Below, one piece after another: positions 8,041 through 17,537 of a DNA stretch of 49,305 nt (position 1 is the stretch's first letter; each line of letters begins with the position of its first letter). The stretch comes from Pseudonocardiales bacterium (GTDB lineage: Bacteria; Actinomycetota; Actinomycetes; Mycobacteriales; Pseudonocardiaceae), in the NCBI GenBank assembly GCA_019241525.1, contig JAFAWY010000009.1:1-49305 (forward strand). The letters are read 5' to 3'. A model generated the notes under the pieces. It did no database searches. It was not told the origin of the DNA and was given only the letters and a program-made list of their open reading frames with translations. Position numbers and translations under genes: made by a program.

Positions 8041-8955
8041 TCAGGTGTCGGTGTGGCAACGGCCTGATCCAACTGCCGCCAGACCTTGCCGGTCGCCGGG
8101 GCCCAATTTTGTAAGCCCCGAGTTCGATTCGGCCATCACCTCGCTTGGATCATGAACGTGAGCGAGCCCCACCAGGTGACCAAGCTCGTGCATGACTACT
8201 GCACGGGCGTTCGCCTCGCCACCAGGCCGGGCGACAGCGGCGGTGAACCAATCCTGACTAAGCGCGACCTGTCCGGAGACATAGCGTTCGGATCCCGGCC
8301 CCTCAGGCGCGACAGCAGTGCTACCACCGACTCCGGCAATATCCCCAGAAACCGAGGAAAATATCGTCGCATCCACCCAGCCGATCAACACAGGTGCCCA
8401 TCGGTCCCCGTAGCGCTGCGGTTGTCGCGGTGTTCTGACCTTCGTCAGGGGCTCCGACGTGATGCCCTCTTCGACGAATGCGAGCCCGGTGGCGGCGCTG
8501 ATCTCCCGGATAGCGCTGCGAACCAGCTCAATCCCATCGCGCGGCATGCCTGTCGGGTTGACAACGTAGTGGATCGGCCGGCACGGGTCATAGGTCACAG
8601 GCCTGCCATCGGCCGTGGTAATCATGAAAGCGTGCGCTCCGGTGGGTGCGTCGGTCACCGGCGGCAGGATCCGAGTAGCCGCAGCGTCCGACGGCAGCAC
8701 CGGATAGCTATCCCCCGCTAGACCGGCCCATCCGAAGCTCGCAACGCCGAGCAGGACCAGCACTGCCGCGGTGGCTAGACAGCTCACGACCACCATGGCC
8801 GTGTTTTTCAGCCAGCACCGACGCACCGGCCACGGTGTAACAATCCGCGTTGATGCATCACCTTTGCGCTCGAGCCGGTCTAGCTTCGCCAGGCGACGCG
8901 CCATCGTGCGGTACCGGCGACGCGCCTGCATCCTGTCCAGGAGGCCCACGAACAC
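8041..8955 (-). CDS. membrane-anchored metzincin-type zinc metalloprotease
   Basis: The 304-residue protein starts with a basic cytoplasmic part (residues 1-50), then one membrane segment (about 53-75), so the rest should lie outside the cell. The catalytic zinc motif HELGHLVGLAH lies at residues 256-266, the HExxHxxGxxH signature of metzincins, with a downstream Met (SEVM, 271-274) in the position of a Met-turn. The region before it (YVVNPTGMP, then IREISAATGLAF) is the usual N-terminal part of matrixin-like domains. No propeptide cysteine switch is obvious. It is isolated, with gene-poor DNA on both sides. The substrate is unknown; a role in processing cell-envelope or secreted proteins is an inference. 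Confidence 0.8.
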   Translation of the reverse strand: MFVGLLDRMQARRRYRTMARRLAKLDRLERKGDASTRIVTPWPVRRCWLKNTAMVVVSCLATAAVLVLLGVASFGWAGLAGDSYPVLPSDAAATRILPPVTDAPTGAHAFMITTADGRPVTYDPCRPIHYVVNPTGMPRDGIELVRSAIREISAATGLAFVEEGITSEPLTKVRTPRQPQRYGDRWAPVLIGWVDATIFSSVSGDIAGVGGSTAVAPEGPGSERYVSGQVALSQDWFTAAVARPGGEANARAVVMHELGHLVGLAHVHDPSEVMAESNSGLTKLGPGDRQGLAAVGSGRCHTDT

Positions 8956-10311
8956 TCCCTACGCCGGGCACCCGGGTGCATGAGGGCGAAAGATCAAAAA
9001 ATTACCGTTCTCTTATGATGTGGCTCCGTTCTGCGCGGACCGTATGTTCATCGCAGACAAACAGTCCTGCGTTAGCCACTGAGCGCTGGAGACGTCCTCT
9101 CGAATCTTGTTGTGCCAGCTCTCTTGCCTGATTGCGGCGTCTGGTTCCATAAGGTGGTGCCGCACATGGTCCTGGTCTGCTTTGTGCACCATCGCTTCAG
9201 GGAATTCGCGTCAATCTCGAAGCACGCGCTCGAGTCCAGACGCCAGACTCAATGAAAGTCCGTAGTTCACGTGTGGTTTGAGATAACAGGCGCCGTTTTC
9301 TTTGGTGCAAACGCCTCATGCTGAACCCCAGGCCAGCCGCCGTCAGCCAGATGCCGCTGGTTGAGGTTGACGCCCTAGCGCCAGGCCAGCTGTGACCAAT
9401 CCCTACACGGCTTCCTGGGCTCCTCCCTCGCACCGTGATCGGTGTCCCAGTCACCCGTTGCCGATAGCGCATCACTCAGTACTGGTCCCGCCAGTCGCCA
9501 CACCGATGCTCATACACGGTGCAGGACCTCGATGTCATCGAGATGACGGCGGTACGGCCGAGATCACGGATCATCTTGCGGGTGGAGCTTCTGCGAGGCC
9601 GGTCGAGGCCTTCCCTATATGCGGCCTACCACCCACATTCACTTCGGCATGTACGCTCCGGCAGCCAGAAGTACGGTGCGTCCGTCCTGTGCAGATGCCC
9701 GTGCATCGCTGCTTCGGCGGGGCTGTAGCATCTCGGTTGCCTCGATTTCATCCCCGACGATCGAGGATTACCTCGACACCCGGCCCGATCGGTGCTTCCT
9801 GCGGAGGTCCGCGCCGTCGGGCCGGGTGCCGACTCGCCTCACCTGCCTCCTGGTTGGCGCCGAGCGCTAGCCGCCTGGTCTGTTTCCAGCACTGCTGGCT
9901 GCCGCACCGTGACGCCGGACCTGCTATAAGAGCAACGATCCCCTCGTACCCCATGGTGCAGCTGAGACCGCGAGGACCCAAAGCCCGCTCCGGCGCCGGC
10001 GGCGAGAGTGCACCTAGTTCCGCCGGGTCACAGGGGCGTGGATGTATCGATGCGGTTTGCAGCGATTCCGTTTACTGCTTGCCAAATACAGGTAGCCTTG
10101 CAGGTATGTCACGGATAAACGCCTCATTGACCCACGCTTCCGCGTCACTGCCCAACACGCAGGGTCATCGGTGTATACCTCCGAACAGCTGATGGGCGCC
10201 GTCGTCTCGGCGAGCATTACCAGCTCGTTGAGTGATACGAGCACAATTAATCTTAGCTACGCTAGGGCTAGTGTCAGGTTTCAAGTCTGTTATATCTCAT
10301 AGAGGTGACTG
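8956..10311. other. 1.3 kb without a recognisable gene
   Basis: Short open frames occur on both strands, but none has a domain or start signal that I can support. A promoter for the following gene may lie near 10,260-10,300, where a TTATAT hexamer precedes its ribosome binding site by about ten bases. The length without genes fits a decaying island. Confidence 0.55.
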
Positions 10312-10734
10312 ATGCGACGTTTAACGTCCCCGGCTCTCCCAGGGATCATGCTTGTCATCGTTATAATTTGGGCCTTGGTAGCGGTCATCTTCCTGACGGG
10401 AATTCTGGCTGCTGCCAACCGGATCGAAAGTCGCGTCAACGTGATCAACAGCTCATTGACACCGACCGCTCACAAGCTCACCGTCCTCCCAATTCTCAAC
10501 AATGTCGTCAATAATGCAAATCAGATTCGCGACGCGGCGGCGGATCTCAGTCCGACCATTGGCCGCATTGGTGCATCGGCGGCAAGCATCGATGAAAATC
10601 TGAAATCAGTGAACAACACGGTCCCGTCGATCAACAAATCCGCGAAAGAGATTAATGCATCGGTGTCAAAAATTCACAGCAACGTGACTTCGATCGCTTC
10701 CACGTTGGGAAGTCAACCATTATATAAACATTAA
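10312..10734 (+). CDS. small membrane-anchored coiled-coil protein
   Basis: This 140-residue protein has a GAGGTGA ribosome binding site just upstream of its ATG. Residues 10-35 form one strongly hydrophobic membrane segment. The rest is a helical, Asn/Ser/Ile-rich region with heptad-like spacing (repeating I/V/L with N and S), suggesting an extracytoplasmic coiled coil. The pattern resembles the periplasmic helices of chemoreceptors or Mce-type proteins, but no signalling or Mce domain is present. The gene has a lower GC content than its neighbours, with Asn, Ile and Lys codons frequent, which suggests transfer. Function is unknown. Confidence 0.65.
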   Translation: MRRLTSPALPGIMLVIVIIWALVAVIFLTGILAAANRIESRVNVINSSLTPTAHKLTVLPILNNVVNNANQIRDAAADLSPTIGRIGASAASIDENLKSVNNTVPSINKSAKEINASVSKIHSNVTSIASTLGSQPLYKH

Positions 10735-10785
10735 CACTACTGACAGGTAAGGAAATTGCCCTAGGTCGGCTAAAGCGCGCTACCG

Positions 10786-10799
10786 ATGCTCATGAGCAT
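10786..10799. repeat. 14-base perfect palindrome between convergent genes
   Basis: ATGCTCATGAGCAT is a perfect palindrome lying between the end of the coiled-coil gene and the end of the Rossmann-fold gene. It is too short and lacks a loop, so it is not a convincing terminator. Confidence 0.35.
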
Positions 10800-10810
10800 G
10801 CCACGCGTGA

Positions 10811-11470
10811 TTAGGTGGAGGCGACTGCTCGAACGGCCTTGTCCACCGGCGTGTCACCGGCGACTAGCTCCAGGGTCAGCCCGCTCGCCGAGATACCCAG
10901 AAGCGCCAGAAGAACCGCAGCGACGTCATCACGCGGGACCATCCCCCGGCCGGTATGTCGGCCAAGGCGGACGAGCCCGGTGCCTGGGTTATCTGTCAGC
11001 CGCCCAGGCCGCAGAATTATCCAGTCCAGACCAGAGCGAGAGACGAGATCGGCGTCGGCGGCGCCCTTCGCTCGCAAATAGGAGGCGAACACCGGATCTG
11101 TACCGGGTGACGGCTCCTGGTCCGCGCCCATCGCTGAGATCATCAAGTAGCGCGGTACTCCTGCCTGTTCAGCAGCGTCGGCACATAGTACGGCGGCGCC
11201 GCGGTCCACCGTGTCCTTACGGGCGGCCCCGCTGCCTGGTCCGGCCCCGGCCGCAAACACCACCGCATCCGCGCCATGCAGCTGTGTGGCTACTTCAGTC
11301 ACCGATGCCGACTCCAGGTCGCATACGACTGGATCCGCACCGATTGCACCCAAATCACGCATGTGCGCCGGATTACGCACGATGCCCACCGCGGTGTCAC
11401 CGCGTGCCACGAGCAGTTTCTCCAAGCGCATGGCGATCTGCCCATGTCCGCCAGCAATGACAACCCGCAT
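10811..11470 (-). CDS. NAD(P)-binding atypical short-chain dehydrogenase (NmrA-like)
   Basis: From the ATG at 11470 the protein has 219 residues, a single Rossmann fold. The dinucleotide-binding motif is VVIAGGHGQIA near the N-terminus. GADAVVFAAGAG and YLMISAMGA strands follow, then DWIILRPGRLTD, all typical of the NmrA/HSCARG-type atypical SDR proteins. The classical YxxxK pair is not evident, so it may be a sensor or an isomerase/reductase of unknown substrate. It lies on the same strand as prk and fbp, about 120 bases downstream, and could be cotranscribed, but it is not a known Calvin-cycle gene. Confidence 0.8.
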   Translation of the reverse strand: MRVVIAGGHGQIAMRLEKLLVARGDTAVGIVRNPAHMRDLGAIGADPVVCDLESASVTEVATQLHGADAVVFAAGAGPGSGAARKDTVDRGAAVLCADAAEQAGVPRYLMISAMGADQEPSPGTDPVFASYLRAKGAADADLVSRSGLDWIILRPGRLTDNPGTGLVRLGRHTGRGMVPRDDVAAVLLALLGISASGLTLELVAGDTPVDKAVRAVAST

Positions 11471-11589
11471 GAGGCGACCATACCGGTCTACTCCCCACGG
11501 CGAGACCTGGAATCGAAGCCACGCTGGCTGAGCAGAGACGGAAAATGACAAGTACGCGATTTGAGCAAAATAGTGAGCTAAGGAGCACG

Positions 11590-12471
11590 CTAAAGCCCAA
11601 GCGTTTGCTTGCGTCGATCCATCAACCGCCAGATCATCGGTGTGAAGATGAGCTGCATAGCAAGATCCATTTTACCGCCAGGACAAACGATGGTGTTTGC
11701 CCGCGACATGAACGAGTCATGCAACATCGAGATAAGGTAGGAAAAGTCAATTCCCCGCGGATCGGCGAAGCGAATGACAAGCATCGACTCATCCAGCGTT
11801 GGAATGGTTCGGGAAATGAATGGGTTCGACGTATCGACGATCGGCACGCGCTGGAAGTTGACATGCGTTCGAGAAAACTGCGGGCAGATGTAGTTCACAT
11901 AGTCGGGCATACGGCGCAAAATCGTGTCGGTCACCGCATCAGTGGAGTAGCCCCGCATCGCTTTGTCTCGATGCAGCTTTTGGATCCACTCCAGATTGAT
12001 TACCGGCACAACACCGATCAGTAGGTCTACGTGCTGGGCGACGTTAACCTTCTCGGTCGCCACCGCTCCATGTAGCCCTTCGTAGAACAGCAGATCCGTA
12101 TCGGCAGGCAAGTCTTCCCATGGTGTAAAGGTACCAGGATCTTGCTTGTAGGGTTCTGCTTCCTCGTCGTCATGCAGGTACTTGCGCACCCGGCCTTGAC
12201 CATTTTCGCCATACTGGCGGAACAGTTCCTCCAGCTCTTCGAACAGGTTCGCCTCAGGGCCGAAGTGGCTAAACGTGTGGTCACCACGCTCCAACGCCTC
12301 AGCCATCTGCGCCTTCATCTCGGCACGGTCATATCGGTGGAAACTGTCACCCTCGATGAGTGCCGCATTTACGTGTTCACGCCGAAAGATCTGCTCGAAA
12401 GTGCGCATCACCAATGTCGTCCCGGCGCCCGAAGAGCCGGTGATGGCAACGATCGGATACCTGGCCGACAT
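11590..12471 (-). CDS. cbbP: phosphoribulokinase
   Basis: Phosphoribulokinase uses ATP to convert ribulose 5-phosphate to ribulose 1,5-bisphosphate, the substrate of RuBisCO. The 293-residue length and sequence fit the proteobacterial-type enzyme. Visible are the nucleotide loop ITGSSGAGTT at residues 10-19, EGDSFHRYDR near 40-49 with the catalytic acidic region, EGLHGAV, and YICPQFSRTHVNFQRVP in the C-terminal half. The start MSARYPIVAITGSSG is the usual start of this family. The gene begins 15 bases after the end of fbp on the same strand, so the two should be one transcript with fbp first. No RuBisCO, transketolase or cbbR is present in this window; they may lie elsewhere. This kinase has essentially no other known role, so it is strong evidence for a present or past Calvin cycle. 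Confidence 0.95.
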   Translation of the reverse strand: MSARYPIVAITGSSGAGTTLVMRTFEQIFRREHVNAALIEGDSFHRYDRAEMKAQMAEALERGDHTFSHFGPEANLFEELEELFRQYGENGQGRVRKYLHDDEEAEPYKQDPGTFTPWEDLPADTDLLFYEGLHGAVATEKVNVAQHVDLLIGVVPVINLEWIQKLHRDKAMRGYSTDAVTDTILRRMPDYVNYICPQFSRTHVNFQRVPIVDTSNPFISRTIPTLDESMLVIRFADPRGIDFSYLISMLHDSFMSRANTIVCPGGKMDLAMQLIFTPMIWRLMDRRKQTLGL

Positions 12472-12486
12472 ATTTTCCCCTTCAGC

Positions 12487-13545
12487 TCAACCGTTGGTAT
12501 GAAACAAGCCACGCGTGCCGTAGAGCGGCGCAACGTCACTGACCACGTTATAGTCACGATGATATTGCTCAAGAAGCTCGACTTCCTCACGTGCGCCGAA
12601 GATGAACGCGATACGCTGATGCACGTCCTCTGGCGTGATGTCGAGAACTCGTCCACGTCCGGTGCTGGCAAAACCGCCTGCCTGCTCGATAATGAAGGCC
12701 ACGGGATTGGCCTCATAGAGCAAGCGCAGCCGACCCTGCTTCGCGGAGTCTTTCGAGTCCCGTGGGTAGAGAAATACACCACCACGGGTGAGAATCCGGT
12801 GTGTCTCTGCAACGAGCGACGCGACCCAGCGCATGGTGAAGTCTTTGCCGCGCGGACCTGTACTGCCGGCAAGACATTCGTCGACGTAACGCGTCACTGC
12901 CGGTTCCCAGAATCGACTGTTTGAGGCGTTGATCGCGAACTCATGCGCGGCCGCCGGTATCTGGATCTCGGGGTGAGTCAAAATGAATTCGCCAAGCTGC
13001 GGATCGAGCGTGAACCCGTGCACACCCGTGCCAACCGTCAAAACAATCATCGTCGAAGGTCCGTAGATCGCGTATCCAGCACACACCTGCTGGGAGCCGG
13101 GTTGCAGAAAGTCTTCCGCTGCGGCATGCGCACCCGGATTTGGGGCACGCAGGATCGAGAAGATGCTGCCCACCGAAAGATTCACATCGATATTCGACGA
13201 GCCGTCGAGCGGGTCGAACGCCAGTAGGTACTTGCCTCGGGGGTAGTGCTCCGGGATGGCGTACGGCTGCACCAACTCCTTGGACACCATCCCGCCGACT
13301 AGGCCACCCCATTCATTGGCTCGCAGGAACAGATCGTTCGCGATCAAGTCGAGGGTCTGTCGGTTTTCTCCCTGGACGGTAGTTGGCGCAGTGGCCCCGA
13401 GCCCGCCATAGGCCACCCGCTTGGCGATCGCTTTGCACGCCAACGCGACGTCGAGGACGAGGGAGTTCAGCTCCCCGCTTGCGCTCGGATAGCGACGCCG
13501 GTCCTCGATCAAGAACTGGGTGAGTGTCGTGTGGTCGGTAAGCAT
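12487..13545 (-). CDS. fbp: class I fructose-1,6-bisphosphatase
   Basis: The enzyme removes the 1-phosphate of fructose 1,6-bisphosphate in the Calvin cycle and gluconeogenesis. The 352-residue protein has DPLDGSSNIDVNLSVGSIFS at 111-130, the metal and substrate region of class I enzymes, and LLYEANPVAFIIEQAGG near the C-terminus with the conserved metal-binding Glu. Most actinobacteria use the class II enzyme GlpX for gluconeogenesis, so a class I enzyme paired with phosphoribulokinase points to a Calvin-cycle role. One oddity is that the usual SEE metal-ligand motif reads SKE (residues 88-90), with Lys89 where the first Glu is expected. The gene is translated just upstream of prk. The upstream region holds a decayed dehydrogenase fragment rather than a cbbR regulator. 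Confidence 0.93.
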   Translation of the reverse strand: MLTDHTTLTQFLIEDRRRYPSASGELNSLVLDVALACKAIAKRVAYGGLGATAPTTVQGENRQTLDLIANDLFLRANEWGGLVGGMVSKELVQPYAIPEHYPRGKYLLAFDPLDGSSNIDVNLSVGSIFSILRAPNPGAHAAAEDFLQPGSQQVCAGYAIYGPSTMIVLTVGTGVHGFTLDPQLGEFILTHPEIQIPAAAHEFAINASNSRFWEPAVTRYVDECLAGSTGPRGKDFTMRWVASLVAETHRILTRGGVFLYPRDSKDSAKQGRLRLLYEANPVAFIIEQAGGFASTGRGRVLDITPEDVHQRIAFIFGAREEVELLEQYHRDYNVVSDVAPLYGTRGLFHTNG

Positions 13546-13789
13546 GGCGTCCTCAGATTCCGTTGCCGTCAGACTAGAGTCCGCTGCGGGTGGCCCTCCC
13601 GTTGGGATGGACTGCCTGCGCTGTCATCGCCCGTCGTGCCGGTGGCCACGATATCGTGTTGGACCGGTACCGGTCACGTCATTGCGCCCAGGCAGCCATT
13701 CCACAGCTTTTCGGCAACTGGACAATTCGCCTACCGTGGTGGCGATGTCTGCCGTACACCGGCAACTTTCAAATCTTGCTATTTCCCTT

Positions 13790-14150
13790 GAAAAGTATAT
13801 AAATTTCTCCTTGACTATCGACACCGAGGTCAAGGTAGGTTTGCGGATTGCCGCCTTCGATGAGATATAATTTGCCGTTGAGGTCGGGTGGCGAATAGAC
13901 ATCCTGAGCCATCCGGAACCTCGCCTAGGTAATTGATTCGCGCCCAATGGTCGAGGCTATCACTCGCCGGTGAGGGTGGATTTTCGACGGTACGATCGTC
14001 AGCAGCTCGCGCAACATAACCCCAGGCCAGAGGGAACTGGATCCGCAAGCGGATAAATAAGTGGTCCGGCCGCTGGCGGGACGTCCGGTTGAGACGTAAA
14101 ACTCGCCATGATCATGAAACGACAACCGGAATCGCCGTCATAGCCAAGTA
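13790..14150 (-). pseudogene. fragment resembling a PQQ-type sugar dehydrogenase
   Basis: Three minus-strand frames together give FHDHGEFYVS, then SLDHWARINYLGEVPDGSG, then PPDLNGKLYLIEGGNPQTYL, followed by a stop near 13,795. The ARIN-L-EVPDGSG and LNGKLYLI-GG-TYLDL patterns resemble the first blades of the glucose/sorbosone dehydrogenase beta-propeller, which can use PQQ. The order of pieces and the frame changes show a broken gene. I cannot see the catalytic His or the PQQ-binding Arg, so the identification is tentative. It lies just upstream of fbp on the same strand. Confidence 0.4.
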
Positions 14151-14194
14151 GTGTCGTGACTGTCGAGGCCTGATTCGGTCACCGGCCGGAGCAG

Positions 14195-14506
14195 TCATTC
14201 ACCGCTACGCTTTTCCTCGATGGGCACCTCCATGGCGCGGATCGCCTCGAATAGCTGATCCGAGTTCCACCCCGGCTCAATGTCATCGACCAACCCGGCT
14301 GCTTGACCTAACGTGAGATCGGCCATGCGCGTGCCGTCATCGACCCGAATGAAGTAGCTGATGAAAGTGGGGCGCCCGGCGCCGGCCGGAACCGATTTAG
14401 GACTCACCTCGTCTGTCTTGACCGTGGCTGTGGCTCCCTGGCAGCCGCTGGTGTTGAGGCGTTCGCCGACCGCGGCGGCGATCCTGCGGGCCTCGTCTAC
14501 AAGCAT
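14195..14506 (-). CDS. hypothetical protein
   Basis: The ATG at 14506, with a GGAGACAG stretch upstream, gives 103 residues. The sequence is acidic, with predicted helices at both ends (MLVDEARRIAAAVGERL and SDQLFEAIRAMEV) and a beta-rich middle (GATATVKTDEV, PTFISYFIRVDDG). There are no membrane segments and only one Cys. I do not recognise the family. It is probably a small soluble alpha/beta protein. It lies downstream of the glycosidase gene on the same strand with about 280 bases between, so it is likely transcribed on its own. Confidence 0.55.
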   Translation of the reverse strand: MLVDEARRIAAAVGERLNTSGCQGATATVKTDEVSPKSVPAGAGRPTFISYFIRVDDGTRMADLTLGQAAGLVDDIEPGWNSDQLFEAIRAMEVPIEEKRSGE

Positions 14507-14785
14507 TGGCCTGTCTCCTTCGCAGAGCGTTTGCGCACAACCGTAGACCCTCGCCACCCGGCCCGCTGTCGCCTACTCAGAAGCGCCGAGTCGGATCGAC
14601 GCCACGTGGCCTACGACGTGTGGACCTGACCTGGATGTGGCGGGCGTGGCCTCCAGTGCCAGTGCTCGCCTCGCAAAGCGAAAACGAGCGAGCAAACCCC
14701 TGACCGGCGGGGCGCACCCCGTTTCCGAGCGGGCATAAACTCCCGGCGGCTGGCTCATGCGTCCTCGGTAGCCACTCGTTGACCC

Positions 14786-17425
14786 CTATCTGATATTGAC
14801 CGGGTCGGGGCGGTGCAGCAGGCAGGCCGCAACAAGGCCGGTCCAACCAGTCTGGTGAGAGGCGCCCAAGCCGGCCCCGGTGTCTGCGTGAAAGTACTCG
14901 TGGAACCACAGCTGGTCATGCCAGTGCGGATCGGTCTGGAACAGTTCGTAGCCGCCGAAGACCGGCCGCCGCCCGGCGAGATCGTTGCGGAATATGCTGA
15001 CCAACCGGTCATTCAGGTCGATGGCGACTTCGGCCAGCGTCCGTTTCACCCCGGAGCCAGTCGGGTGCTCGACGACGAAATCGTCGCCGAAGAACCGGGC
15101 GAATCGTCCGATCGCCTCGATGAGCAGGTAATTGACCGGGAACCACACTGGCCCACGCCAGTTGGAGTTACCGCCGAACAGGCCGCTGGTCGACTCGGCG
15201 GGTTCGTAGTCAACCGATGCGTGCAGCTCAGGTAGGTCAAGCACAAACGGCGCATCACGGTGGCGGCGGGAAACCGACCGCAGCCCGTGCGGTGAAAGGA
15301 ACTCCTCATCGGACAGCATGGGTGCCAGGATGCGCCGCAGCTGTTCGGGACTCACCATGGACAGCAGGCGGTCTTCTGCGCCGTCTCGGACGTGGGTCTG
15401 GCCCACCACGCCCGCGTAGTGCGGGACGTTGGTGAGAAACCAGTGCACCCGCTCGGCGAAGTCCGGCAACTGCTCCAAGGTGGCGGTGCCCAGCGTCGTG
15501 GTCGCGCACAGCGGTAGCAGGCCCACCAGCGAGCGCACCCGCAACGGGATTCGCCGTCCGTCGGCCGCTGACAGTACGTCGTAGAAGAACCCGTCTGTCG
15601 GGTCCCACAACCCGTCGTGGGCCGCTGTGGCGATCAGCGCAAAATGCTCGAAGAACTTGGTGGCCAGATCTTCGTAGGTGCGGTCGTGCTGGGCGAGCAC
15701 CAGGGCCATCTCCAGCAGGTTCAGGCAATACATCGCCATCCAGGCGGTGCCGTCGCTCTGCTCGAGGACCCCGGCCAGTGGCAGCGCCGCTGATCGGTCG
15801 ATCGGGCCGATGTTGTCCAGGCCGAGGAAGCCGCCTTCGAAGACGTTGTTGCCCTCGCTGTCCTTGCGGTTCACCCACCAAGTGAAGTTCAGCAGCAGCT
15901 TGTGCAACACCCGGGCCAGGAAGTCGTAGTCACGTGAGCCGTCATTTTCGAACACCCGCAGCGCGGCCCACGCGTGCACTGGTGGGTTGACGTCGCCGAA
16001 GGCCCACTCGTACGCGGGCAGCTGCCCGACGGGATGCATGTACCACTCACGCAGCAGCAACAGCAGCTGGTTCTTCGCGAAGGTGGGGTCTAGGCGCGCC
16101 AACGGTATGCAGTGGAATGCCAGGTCCCATGCCGCATACCACGGGTATTCCCAGGGATCCGGCATCGAGATGATGTCAGCATTGTTGAGGTGGCGCCATG
16201 CAGAGTTGCGCCCGCGCAGGCGCTGCGGAGGCGGTGGCGGACCGGATGGGTCGCCGTCCAGCCAGCGCGACACGTCATAGTGGAAGAACTGTTTGCTCCA
16301 CAACATCCCGGCCATCGCCTGCCGCAACACCATGGCATCCTCGGCTGAGGCGTCAGTGGCCCGTCCCGCCCGCCCCAGCGCTCGGTAGAACTCGTCCGCC
16401 TCCGCGCGCCGGATCGTCATCACCTCGTCGAAACCGGCCCCCAAAGTACCGGCTCGGTCCGCGGCGGCCAGCCGCAGCCGGATCACCGCCTGGGACCCAG
16501 CGGGCACCTCAAGCCGGTACCACAGGGCGGCTTTGGTGCCGATCCCGTCCGGGTTGACGGTCGCGGCGCCGGTCAGGACATGATCATTTATTCCGTCCTT
16601 GGGATAGGCCGATCGGCCTGGCACACCATAGAGCCGCTGGGTGTTCGTCTCGTTGTCGCACAGCAGCGGCCGGGCCACACCGTCGCCAGAGAGAATCAAC
16701 GAACCTAGCTGCTGATGCTGGGCGATGAGCGTGGAGCCGCCCCCGGCCTGGATCTGCGGCACCTCACCCCCGCGGGGCAAGCCCCACGCCCAGATGTTGC
16801 GAAACCACAGGGTCGGCAGCACGTGCAGTGTCGCTGCCTGCGGGCCACGGTTGTCCACGGTGATCCGCACGCACAGATCCGTCGGTGCGGCCTTGGCATA
16901 GTCCACCGTCACCGCCCAGTACCGGCCTTCGGCGAATATCCCCGTGTCAACCAACTCGTATTCCGGCTTGTCTTTTCCCCGGCGGCGGTTTTCGCCGACC
17001 AGGTCGGTGTAGGGGAAGGACCGTTGGGGATAGTGATAGCGCCAGGTCATCCAGGAATGGGTAGGAGTGGCATCCAGGTACCACCAGTAGTCCTTGACGT
17101 CCTCCCCGTGGTTGCCTTCCGGGCCGGTCAGCCCGAACATCCGCTCCTTAAGGATGGGATCGACGCCGTTCCATAGTGCCAGCGCCAGGCAGAAGGTCTG
17201 GTGCTCGTCGCAGATACCAGCCATCCCGTCTTCATTCCAGCGATAGACCCGGGAGCGGGCATGATCGTGCGGAAAGTAGTCCCAGGCGTCGCCGTAGGCG
17301 CTGTAGTCCTCCCGGACCGTGCCCCAGGCACGCTCGGACAGGTACGGTCCCCAGGCCCGCCACGGCGCCGCACCCTGGTCTGCTTCGCGAAGCCGAATCT
17401 GTTCAGCTGACGTCGTCTGCACCAT
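14786..17425 (-). CDS. GH63-like (MGH1-type) glycoside hydrolase
   Basis: The 879-residue protein belongs to the large (alpha/alpha)6-barrel glucosidases related to family GH63, including bacterial mannosylglycerate and glucosidase-like enzymes. An N-terminal beta-rich domain (about residues 25-330; [30 protein letters not shown]-like pattern) is followed by the barrel. Within it lie [17 protein letters not shown] (a candidate catalytic Asp), [17 protein letters not shown] and, near the end, [16 protein letters not shown] and TGWTGLV. No signal peptide is seen, so it should act in the cytoplasm, probably on glucosylated compatible solutes or glycogen-like material. It is transcribed divergently from the pyruvyl-transferase-like gene 112 bases away. 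Substrate cannot be inferred from sequence alone. Confidence 0.85.
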   Translation of the reverse strand: MVQTTSAEQIRLREADQGAAPWRAWGPYLSERAWGTVREDYSAYGDAWDYFPHDHARSRVYRWNEDGMAGICDEHQTFCLALALWNGVDPILKERMFGLTGPEGNHGEDVKDYWWYLDATPTHSWMTWRYHYPQRSFPYTDLVGENRRRGKDKPEYELVDTGIFAEGRYWAVTVDYAKAAPTDLCVRITVDNRGPQAATLHVLPTLWFRNIWAWGLPRGGEVPQIQAGGGSTLIAQHQQLGSLILSGDGVARPLLCDNETNTQRLYGVPGRSAYPKDGINDHVLTGAATVNPDGIGTKAALWYRLEVPAGSQAVIRLRLAAADRAGTLGAGFDEVMTIRRAEADEFYRALGRAGRATDASAEDAMVLRQAMAGMLWSKQFFHYDVSRWLDGDPSGPPPPPQRLRGRNSAWRHLNNADIISMPDPWEYPWYAAWDLAFHCIPLARLDPTFAKNQLLLLLREWYMHPVGQLPAYEWAFGDVNPPVHAWAALRVFENDGSRDYDFLARVLHKLLLNFTWWVNRKDSEGNNVFEGGFLGLDNIGPIDRSAALPLAGVLEQSDGTAWMAMYCLNLLEMALVLAQHDRTYEDLATKFFEHFALIATAAHDGLWDPTDGFFYDVLSAADGRRIPLRVRSLVGLLPLCATTTLGTATLEQLPDFAERVHWFLTNVPHYAGVVGQTHVRDGAEDRLLSMVSPEQLRRILAPMLSDEEFLSPHGLRSVSRRHRDAPFVLDLPELHASVDYEPAESTSGLFGGNSNWRGPVWFPVNYLLIEAIGRFARFFGDDFVVEHPTGSGVKRTLAEVAIDLNDRLVSIFRNDLAGRRPVFGGYELFQTDPHWHDQLWFHEYFHADTGAGLGASHQTGWTGLVAACLLHRPDPVNIR

Positions 17426-17537
17426 GGTGCTCAGTACAGCAGCCCGATTGAACCATTACGTTCGAATTATCAAGGAAGACTCCACGGGCCAGCGCTCAGC
17501 AGGCGAATAACGGGGGTTGGCTCTACGCTGCGACCTG

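Noticed and set aside
8120-8140. GAGTTCGATTC resembling a tRNA T-loop
   Set aside because: No acceptor, anticodon or D arm can be built around it, and it lies within the metalloprotease gene.
15306-15881. Arg/Pro-rich minus-strand frame inside the GH63-like gene
   Set aside because: It is an out-of-frame shadow of the glycosidase.
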